Below are positions 1-9,200 of a stretch of 19,535 bases of DNA, one piece after another. How positions within the stretch are numbered: the first letter of the stretch is position 1; the number at the start of each line of letters is the position of its first letter. The DNA comes from JAUIEH01 sp964483375 (GTDB lineage: Bacteria > Pseudomonadota > Alphaproteobacteria > Caulobacterales > Maricaulaceae): positions 1 to 19,535 of the forward strand of contig CAZABJ010000049.1 of NCBI GenBank assembly GCA_964483375.1, given 5' to 3'. Made by a program: the position numbers and the translations under genes. The notes below the pieces were generated by a model. That model made no database searches. It was not told the DNA's origin and saw only the letters and a list, made by a program, of their open reading frames with translations.

Positions 1-76
1 CGTCCCACGCCATATGGGCGACCTCGTCGCGCCGCTGCGCGGTGAGGATGAGCAGCCGCATGATTGCCCCGAAAGG
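1..76 (-). pseudogene. 5'-truncated tyrosine recombinase (integrase) fragment, runs off left edge
   Basis: Read on the minus strand, this stretch encodes PFGAI followed by MRLLILTAQRRDEVAHMAWD. It closely resembles catalytic box I of phage-type tyrosine recombinases, usually written LLLLTGQRxxEVxxMxWxEID, in which the arginine after TGQ is catalytic; here the box reads LTAQR. In a complete integrase about 150-200 residues (arm-binding and core-binding domains) precede this point. Here the recognisable homology starts only about 22 bases downstream of the TAA (98-100) of the giant surface-protein gene, in the same frame, so the N-terminal part is missing. The ATG at 59-61 could start a short ORF, with a weak GGGG upstream, but no functional integrase would begin there. 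Only about 25 residues are visible, so the family call rests on one motif. The gene continues outside the window. Confidence 0.6.
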
Positions 77-97
77 TGGTCCGGCGGTGTCGCCCCC

Positions 98-3000
98 TTA
101 GCGTCTGAGCGGGTCCCTTGGCGCTTCGTTGTCGAGCGCGGTCGGGGCGAAGGCGACGCCGTCGAGCCAGCCGGTGAAGCCGGCTTGGTCATAGGGGTCG
201 TAGAGGCCGGCGAAACCCGCTCCAGCGCCTGCGCCGCCCGCACCGCCCCCGCCGCGTTGCAGCGGCAGGGTGAAGACAAGGCGGCCGCTGGTGACGTCGA
301 AGTCCTCTTCACCCACGCCGTCGAAGTCAAAGGCGCCGGTGAGCGTCGCGCCGCCGGCGAAGCGCGCTGTCAAACCCGCCCGCAGGCTCGCGCGAATGTC
401 GTCGAACGCGACCAAATCGCCTGTGGCGTCCGGCACGTCGCCGGGGTTCAGGTCATAGACCGCGCCCAGTCCCGCGAAGGGCTCGAAGAACGCCCCGTCC
501 GCGCCCTCGAAGCGATAGGCGACGTCGAGGCCGGTGCGCAGACGCAAGATATCAATGTCTTGGGAGGGGATCCCGATGCCGAGGCTGTCGGTATAGGCCT
601 CTTGTTCCTCGCCGAAATAAGAGACGCCCGCTTCAGGCTGGAACCGCCAGCGACCCGCCGCCACATCCCCTGCGAGGCGGGCCTCGAACAACATCCGTTC
701 GGTGTCGAACGCGTCCTCATAGGTTCCGAAAGGATTGACTTCGTTGTCCGAGCGACCCCAGGCGGCGCGCACATCGGCGAAAAGCGCGTCGCTGAGACGC
801 AGCACCGCATAGGGTCCGATCATCCAGCCATCACCCGAAACCTCCGAGCCCAGCGTTTCCGATGTCGTATCCATCCAGTCCATCTGGATAAGCGCGCCGA
901 TTAAGAGGCGTTCGTTCACCAGATAGTCCGCGCCCAGATGAAGAGCGGCGAAGTCGCTCTCCTCCGACAATCCCGCGCGGTCATCAGAGACCGACGACCA
1001 GGTCCCTTCGATCCAGATGTCGAGGCCTTCGGGCCAAGCTCGCCGGGTCGGGCTGAAGGTGAAGGGACCCTCGCCGCCCGACAGCGCCGCACGGGCGGCT
1101 TGGTCTTGAGCGGCCATGGCGCCGGCCAAGCTGAAGGACACCGACGCATTGGCCCGGCCATCGGCGAAATCAGCCGCAAAGCCGCCCGCTGAAGCCCGAT
1201 CGCGTGCGCGCAGCCGATCGGTCAATTGCGGGCCGCTTTGCAAAATGCGGTCGGCCCGATTGACCATGAAGGAGCGGATCACGCGCTGCGTTTGGGCGAT
1301 GACGAAGGCTTCGTCACGCACATTGGCGAAGGTGCAGGTGATGGATTCCTCAGGATCGAGGTCCACCTGCACAGAGCCTGCGACCAAATCCACGACCGAC
1401 CCGCCATCGGCGTCGCCGGCGCAGGCGATCGCATCCAGCCGCCAGCCTTCCGGGGTGGTTTGCGTGATTTCGTACACGCCGTTGCGCAGCGTCGCCGCAC
1501 TCGTGGCGGCCTGACCGCCCGAGGTGGTCAGGGTCACGCCGTCGAACGCGGGCGCAGCGGAGACATAGCCGAAACTCGCGTCGCCCGCGGCCGGTTGCGG
1601 CGCGGTCGTCGCCGCGATGGTGAGAGCGCCGTCGCGCGGCGCCACGGTGATGTTGACCGGGATGGACACGGTCGCGGGATTGGCCGCGGCGGTCCCAACC
1701 GCGGCGGTTCCCACGCTCGCGATGCTTTCATTGAAGATTGTGATGGTCGCGGCATGCGGACCTGGCGAGAGCAACAGCACCGCGTCGGTGAAGCCGACCG
1801 TGAAGATGGCCGTGTCGCCCGGCGCGATCGTCCCGCTTGTGGGGTCTACGAACAGCCAGTCCACGTCCACCGTGATGGCGTAGTCCAGCGGCGCGCCGCC
1901 AATATTGGTGATCGGGACGTCCGTCGTGAACCCGGCCAGACCCTCGAAATCGTCCGGCAAGGTCAGGGTCACCGACGTTCCCGCAGGCACCGAGACTTCC
2001 GGCTCCGCCGTCGCTTCGAACGAACAGACGATGGCTTCGCCTGCATCCAGATCGATGCTTGCGGTTCCCGCACCGAGGTCGACGGTCGTGCCGCCATCCG
2101 CATCGCCGGTGCAGCTGAGATCGGTCAAGTCGAACCCGTCCAGCCCGTCAAACGCGACCGCATAGGTCCCCGTATCCAGCGAAGCGAAGGCTTCCGAGCC
2201 CGCCAAGCTCGACGTCGTCACCGAGAATGCGCCCAAATCGCCGGAGAACGGGAAGGCGCCGTCCTGGCCGAGCGTGGCGACCTCAATGGTGATCCCGCCC
2301 TTCGCGGTGTTGGTGAAGGCGCAGGTGACGGTCTCGTTGTTGTCGACATCAAGCGACGCGGTGCGCGAGGCGAGGTTCGTCGTCGTGCCCCCGTCAGGGT
2401 CGTCGCAAACGAGGGCCGTCAGCTCGAAGCCGTCGGAGAGCGCTTCCACCAGGTCATAGGTCCCCGGCGTGACGTTCGTGAACGTCGCCGCGCCCGTCCC
2501 CCCGCTCGTCACGATCGTCGCGTCGGCGACGCCGTCGGTGGAGGTGAACGTGAAGGACCCGTCTCCGCCCAGAGCGGTCTTTTCGATGACGATGGTCCCG
2601 CCGGCCATGTCGATGGCGAACACGTCCGCCTCGGTGACGGCCGCCAGCGGATTGCCGGCCGCATCGCTTGCGCCCGACACGGACACGTCGATCGCTGCGA
2701 GCGCTTGGTTGGCGTTCGCCACGTCATAGGTCGCAGCATAGCTGAGCGCATCCGCCGCCCAAGCGCCGGACACGAAGGTCACGGTGGGGGAGGGATCTTC
2801 CGCCGGGAAGCCAAGCGTTGGGTCGGCGCTAACATCCATGGCGTCATCGAACGACACCGTCAGCGTGAAGGCGCCTGCGCCGATATCGCCGAACCCGATG
2901 GTGCTCGGGGACGGGGTCACGCCCGTCACCACCGGGGCGGTCACGTCGGCTGCGACTGAGAGTTGGTCAGCCGCAGCGTTGCCGTTGCCCGCCGCGTCTT

Positions 3001-5655
3001 CCGCGACGTCGGCGGCGAGGTCCACCGTCACCGCGCCGTCCCCGTCAGGCGTCACCGTGAAGCTGTAGTCAGCGTTCGCGCCAGTAAAGTCAGAGACGGT
3101 TCCGTTGCCCAGGAGAAGGTCGTCGACCGTGAACCCGGTCACGTCCTCGTCAAACGTCGCGGTCACCGTAAAGGCGGCCGTCACCGGCGCGATCGCCGCG
3201 GTGGCGAGCGTGACGCCAGGGCCGGCGGTGTCCACAACCACGGATACCTGATCCGCCGCAGCGTTGTCGTTGCCGGCTGCGTCTTGGGCGACGCCCGCGG
3301 CGATATCGATGGTGACCGTTCCGTCCACGGTGGCGTCAAGGGTCGCGGTGAACGCCCCGCCGCCATCGTCGCTCAGCGAACTGACCGACCCGTTGCCGAC
3401 GGTGATGTCGCCGGAGACAAAGTCCGTCACCGCCTCGCCGAAATCGATGGCGACCGTGAACGGATCCACATTCGTCGGGCTGGTCGGCGGCGTGATCACC
3501 GGGATCGGGCCGGCGGTGTCGACCGCGACCAAGACTTGCGCCGCCGCAGCGTTGTCGTTGCCGCCGGCGTCTTGGGCGACGGCCGCGGCGATGTCGATGG
3601 TCACGGTTCCATCGACGTCGGCGTCGATGCTGGCGGTGAAGGCTCCGCCCCCGTCATCGCTGAGCGCGCTGACCACGCCGTTGCCGACCGTGATGTCTCC
3701 AGCCTCAAAGCCGCTGACCGGCTCGCCGAAGTCGATGGCGACGGTGAACGGGTCGGCGTTGGTCGGGCTCGCGGGCGGGGTGAGCGTGGGGGTCGGCGCC
3801 GCGTTGTCGAGGGTGAAGCTATTGTCGTTCGTCCCCGTCGGCGCTGTCGACGTCATGGCGTTGCCGAACTCGTCCACCGGCGCGCCGATCAGCGCGATGG
3901 CGACGTCGCCGTTCAGGCTGGCGAGATCGCCGCCGGCCGCGGACACTGTGAAGGTGTCGCCGAGGCGAGCGACCGCAAGCGCCGCGGTCGAGCCGGTGAG
4001 CTCGAAATCGGTTTCGTCCAGCGTCAGGCCCGCCGTGATCGTCGAGAAGGTGAAGTCCCAGGACACCGTGTCGGCGTTCGTGATCGCATTGGTCGGCGTG
4101 TTGCGCGTCACCGAGGCCAACACCGGGGCCTCATTGTTCACTTCGTATGTCTCGTTCGCCCCGCTGGGGGTCGTCTCGGACACGCCGTTGCCCGCCGCGT
4201 CAGCGATATCGTTGGACCCTGACACCGCAAGTCCGACAATCGCCCCGTTCAAGCCGGCCAAATCGCCGCCCGAGACGGTGACCTCGACGCTGGCGCCGCT
4301 CGCCGCGGACACTGCGCTCGCCGACGCAGTGGTTCCGCTGACCGCGAAGTCGCCCACATCGATGGCTTCAACGCTTTCGGAGAAGGTCACCCGGAAGGTC
4401 AAACTGTCGGCGTTGGTGAACGCGTCCGCCGGGGATTGGCGTTCGACGGCCTGGACCGTGGGGGCCTCGGTGTCGACGGTGACCGACAATTGGTCGGCGG
4501 CCGCGTTGTCGTTGCCGGCCAAATCCTGCGCAACGCCGGACGCGATGTCGACGGTCACTGCGCCGTCGGCGTCCGGGCCGATAGTGGCGACGAACTCGCC
4601 GGACCCATTGTCCGTCAGGCCCGTCACAGAGCCGCCGCCGACGGTGATGTCGTCGCTGTCGAAATCCGCGACCGCCTCGCCGAAGCTGATCGAAACCGAG
4701 AACGGGTCGTCATTGGTCGGATTTTCAAGAGCGGCCAAGACCGGCAGCGGACCGGAATTGTCGATCGCGTAGACTTCGTCCGTGGTCGGTTCGCCGGCGG
4801 GCAGCGGATTGCCGGCCGCATCCGCAAGGTCTTGGCCTGCAGCCAGATCAAGCCCGATGGTGTCGCTCACGATGTCGGCCAAATCGCCGCCGGACACCGT
4901 CACGTCGATTTCCGATCCGCTGGACGCCGAAACCGCGGTGACGCTCGCCGTGGTCGCGCTGAGCGCGTTGAGGGCGAAGTCGCTCGGGTCGACGCTTTCC
5001 ACGCTTTCGGAGAACGTCGCGCGGAACACCAGGCTGTCGGCGTTGGTGATCGCGTCCGACGGCGTCAACCGTGTGAACGACGTCACCTCAGGCGCGGTGT
5101 TGTCGACGGCGTACGTTTCGTCGGTCGTCGGCTCATTGGCTGCAAGCGTGTTGCCCGCGACATCAGCGATGTCCTGACCTGCGGCCAAGTCGAGACCGAC
5201 AACGCCGTCGAAATCAGCCAAATCGCCGCCCGACACCGTGACCTCGATGGTCGCGCCGCTGGAAGCGGACACCGAAGAGACCGTCGCCGTGGTCGTCCCG
5301 TTCACCGCGAAATCATCCGTGGTGACGTTCTCGACACTCATTGAAAACGTCGCTTGGAACACCAGGCTATCGGCGTTGGTGGCCTCGTCCGCTGGCGTGA
5401 GGCGCGTAAAGGCGCTCAGCTCGGGTGCGGTGTTGTCGAGCGTATAGGTCTCATCGGTGGTCGGTTCGCCTGCCGGCAGCGCATTGCCCGCTGCGTCGGC
5501 GATGTCTTGGCCCGCGGCGAGGTCCAGCCCGACTGCGCCGTTGAAACCAGCCAAATCGCCGCCCGAGATCGTCACATCGATCGTGTCGCCGCTAGCGGCC
5601 GACACCGCTGACACCGTCGCCGTGGTCGTCCCGTTCACCGCGAAATCATCCGTGG
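98..5655 (-). CDS. Giant modular autotransporter-like surface protein, C-terminal part (Ig-like repeats and outer-membrane beta-barrel)
   Basis: C-terminal ~1,850 residues of the same gene as 5756-11570; the N run hides the junction. In order: the end of a 111-residue Ig-like repeat; more copies of it (5087-5419, 4742-5086, 4127-4456 and a divergent one to about 3794); Ig-like modules of a second type marked SPTNxDPF and AQDxxGND (4457-4741, then three between 2942 and 3793); a further Ig-like module; two prealbumin-like modules (about 2600-2010); a BACON-like module containing DWLFVDPTSG; a third prealbumin-like module; a helical linker with RVIRSFMVNRADRIL; and an amphipathic beta-barrel domain at about 1039-257 whose last strand is SGRLVFTLPL. 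Each prealbumin-like module has a Cys pair 28-29 residues apart in a CxGDADGGT...CxF pattern. The layout implies a type V-like passenger displayed on the outer membrane, probably an adhesin. Unusually, 52 residues, Gly/Ala-rich at first, follow the barrel, whereas autotransporters normally end on the last strand. Function as an adhesin is inference. Confidence 0.85.
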
Positions 5656-6212
5656 NNNNNNNNNNNNNNNNNNNNNNNNNNNNNNNNNNNNNNNNNNNNN
5701 NNNNNNNNNNNNNNNNNNNNNNNNNNNNNNNNNNNNNNNNNNNNNNNNNNNNNNNTCCCGTTGACCGCGAAATCATCCGTGGTGACGTTCTCCACGCTTT
5801 CGGAGAACGTCGCCCGGAACACCAGGCTATCGGCGTTGGTGATTGCGTCCGCCGGCGTCAATCGCGCGAACGACGTCAGCTCGGGTGCGGCGTTGTCGAC
5901 CGTGTAGGTTTCGTCCGTTGACGGTTCGCCTGCCGGCAGCGTATTGCCCGCCGCGTCGGCGATGTCTTGGCCCGCGGCGAGGTCCAGCCCGACAGCGCCG
6001 TTGAAGTCGGCGAGATCACCGCCCGACACCGTCACGTCGATGGTCGCGCCGCTGGCGGCGGACACCGCTGACACCGTCGCCGTGGTCGTCCCGTTCACCG
6101 CGAAATCATCCGTGGTGACGTTCTCCACGCTTTCGGAGAACGTCGCGCGGAACACCAGGCTGTCGGCGTTGGTGATCGCGTCCGCTGGCGTCAATCGCGC
6201 GAACGACGTCAG
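5087..6212 (-). repeat. 333-bp (111-residue) tandem Ig-like repeat array
   Basis: Anchoring on the motif encoding DDFAVNG, equivalent bases fall at 5301, 5634, 5761 (after the gap) and 6094. The spacing is 333 bp both between 5301 and 5634 and between 5761 and 6094. One full unit is 5880-6212, a partial one is 5756-5879, another partial one is 5420-5655, and a full one is 5087-5419. Over the 125 bases shared by the unit at 6089-6212 and the one at 5756-5879 I count about five differences; other pairs are nearer 88-90 percent alike. Each unit encodes LTSFARLTPADAITNADSLVF, then SVENVTTDDFAVNG, SGGDLADFNG, GQDIADAAGN and STDETYTVDN. Low divergence suggests recent duplication or gene conversion and explains the broken assembly. 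Confidence 0.9.
5656..5755. other. Assembly gap: exactly 100 N inside a tandem repeat
   Basis: The run is exactly 100 N, the usual placeholder for a gap of unknown size. The last 27 bases before it (5629-5655) and the first 27 after it (5756-5782) are the same repeat segment with a single C/G difference. With 100 N the two coding halves lie in different frames. Any true length divisible by three joins them, as does a 27-base overlap of the contig ends. Confidence 0.98.
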
Positions 6213-9200
6213 CTCGGGTGCGGTGTCATCGCCCACGCCCGCAAGCGGGAGCGTGTAGGTCCCTTCGTCGAGATCGTCCGACGTTATCGAGACGGTCGCC
6301 GACTGCGCGCCTGCGGCGTTGGGATCAAACGTCACCGTAAAGGTCGCGCTGCCGCCCGCCGCAATCGTCGAAATCGAATGCGACACGGTGAATTGCGCGT
6401 CATCGGAAACGATGGAGCTGACGCTGAGCGGGGCTGCGCCGGTGTTTTCGATCGTGAACGTGCTGGTCCCCGTCGCGCCGGCCACCGCGACGGCGCCGAA
6501 GTCGGTGTCATTGGCCACGCTCGCCGACGCGCCGCTGGCGATGCTGTTGCCGCCGCCCTGCAGGTCGATCTCCGGTCCGGGACAATCGGAATCCAAAAGC
6601 CAGGCGTCGAACGCGACGCTGTCGAGATCGTTAGCGCCGGAGACGTAAGCGTCGCCCAGGGCGAAGGCCGGCGTCGAAGAGGCGTCGTCGCGCAAATAGA
6701 AGGTGAACGGAGCGCTGGCCGGATTGGCTTGGATGGCGGCGCGGACGTTCCCTGTCACCGCGCCAGGAATGGAACGGCTCTCCGTGTTGGCCGCCACGAC
6801 CGTGCCGGCCGCGTCAACAATGTAGATGCGCACGAAATCCGTCAGCCCGTCGTCGGGCTCTTGGTAACTGATGGAAACGGGCGCGGAGAACCCGGTGGCC
6901 AGGCCGGAGGCCGAGCAGCTGCCGTCGCTGTCGCGGAACACCGCGCCGGTGATCGAACCCGTCGTGACCCCGAAGCCGACACCTTGCACGGCGAAATCAT
7001 AGGACGCTTCATCCGCGTCGTCGGAGTTGACGGTGATGGTCGCTTCGCGAAGGCCGATGGCCCCGGGCGCAAAGGTGACGTCGAAAGTCTCACTGCCGCC
7101 GGCGGCGACCGAACTGGGCGCGCCGGAGATGACGAAATCGCCCGCTTCATCGCCGGTCGACGTGATTGAGGCGATCGTAAGGACGCCCGTGCCGGTGTTC
7201 GCAATTGTGAAGGTCCGCGCCAGCGAGCCGCCTGAGGTGCTGACGGCGGCGAAATCGGTGTGATCGGCGGTGTCGGGCGTGGCGTCGCCGTCAACAATCG
7301 TGACGCCGTTCCCGGTGACGTTGATCTCGGGAAAGAGCGGCGCGGGACAGTCGCTGTCCAGAGCATTGGGATCGAATTCGAGCGTGACGAGTTCGTCCGG
7401 TCCGCTCACATATGTGTCGCCGATATTGAAGTCCGGCGTCGCGTCTTCGTCATAGCCGATCAACCGGAAGGGCGCGCCCGTTGGGGTGGCGCTCGTCTGG
7501 AGCCCAGCCGAGCCGTTCGTCACCGAGACGCCCGTGTCGCGCGTGCCCGTGCTTCTAAACAGCACTTGGTTTCCGCTATCGACCAGATACGTGCTGATGA
7601 GGTCCCGCGGCGTGACGCCGTCAAAAAAGTCGACCTCGTTGTGACTGACGTCGAAGGTGACGTTGAACGTGGTGGGCGAGCCCGCCGTGCAGGCCCCGTT
7701 CACCGACAATGTCGGGGCGGCGAGAAAGCTCACCGCGGACGTCCCTGTGCCCACGCCGAGCACTTCAAAGTCGTAACTCGCTTCATCGGCGTCGTCAGAC
7801 GTCACGGTGATCACCGCAGTGGCCGCGCCAATCGCGTCGGGGTCATGGGTCACCGTGAATGTCGTCGCCCCGCCCGCTGCGATCGATCCGGTCGCGTCGC
7901 TCACCGTGAACGCCGCGTTGCTCGACGTGATGTCGCTGACCGTCAGAGCGCCCAGGCCCGTGTTTTCTACCGTGAAGGTCCGGGCGACCGTACCGGACAC
8001 GGCGTTGGCGGACCCCAAGACCGTATGGTCGGCTTCGCTTGGCGTCGTGTCGCCGTCGACGATGGTCGCGCTATTGCCGGTGATGTTGATCTCGGGAGGG
8101 TTCGAAAGCGTGTAGGTCTCGTCTGTGGACGGCTCAAGCGGCGGCAGCGAATTGCCGGCGATGTCGGTGATGTCCGAGTCCGCCCCGATATTGACCCCAA
8201 CGACGCCGTTGACCCCGGCCAGATCACCGCCCGACACGGTCAGGGTATAGCTTGCATCCGCGCCTGCGATGACGCCGGTCGCCGTCGTCCCGGTGATCTC
8301 GAAATCGTCCCCTGACACATTGGCGACGTTTTCGTTGAATGTGAGCGCGAAGACCAATGTGTCGGCGTCGGTGTTCTCCGTCGCCGGGGTTTGCCGCGCG
8401 AACGAAGAAGCCCTCGGCGCCGTCGGGTCCGCCCATATCGTGAACGGTCCCGTCGCCGCATTGGCGTTGCCGGCGAAGTCCGTCACTGCGCCGGCGTTCA
8501 GCGTCACCCCCACCTGCAAGGGACCCGGGGACCCGGAGACAATCGTCACCGTGTAGCTCGAGCCCGTGCCGGAGACGCTGTCCACGGCGCCGTTCGTCAC
8601 CGTGAAGTCGGTGGTCTCCAGCGTCGTGACGTTCTCGTCGAAGCTCAGCCCGACGGTGAATGTTCCGCGGACCGGGGAGCCTGCGGTGTCGCCGGCGGGC
8701 GTTGCGGGATTGGCGAACGTCGCAACAGGCGCGACCGCGTCCGCCGCCGCGGCGGGGCAACTTGAATCAAGCGCGTTAGCGTCGAAGGACTGGACAAGCG
8801 CTTCCTCCGACGAACCGCCGCCGGTGTAGGTCGCTCCATTGAGGAACGTCCGGCTTGTCGACGTTCCGTTGTAGATGACCACGGAGAACGGGCCGGAGGC
8901 GGGGTCGACAAGCGTCGCGGGATTAAAGTTGTAGCCAGACGACACGTTGGCGGCGAGACCATCGACGACGCCGTCCAAGACGGTGTTCGCCCCATCCAGC
9001 AGCAAGACCTCAAAGTAGTTCAGGCCGGCGGCGTCGACCGTCGCGCCTGTCGAAATCTGGTACCGTGCGAAGAAGCGGCTTGGCGAGGCGGCGGTGCAAG
9101 CGGCGTTGAAATCCAGGAGGGGCGCGACATTCTCGAATGCGCTGAAGGGAACGGTGCTTGCGCCCTGCCGGATCGCGAACGCATAGGCCGGTGACGTCGG

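Noticed and set aside
1226..4772. Long plus-strand ORFs (up to about 577 codons) opposite the giant gene
   Set aside because: They are antisense shadows in GC-rich repetitive DNA: Arg/Ser/Val-rich low-complexity products without domains or convincing ribosome-binding sites, while the minus strand has clear domains throughout.
4127..6227. Regular repeats as a possible CRISPR array
   Set aside because: The period is 333 bp, the units are fully coding and the differences are scattered substitutions, not short repeats with unique spacers.
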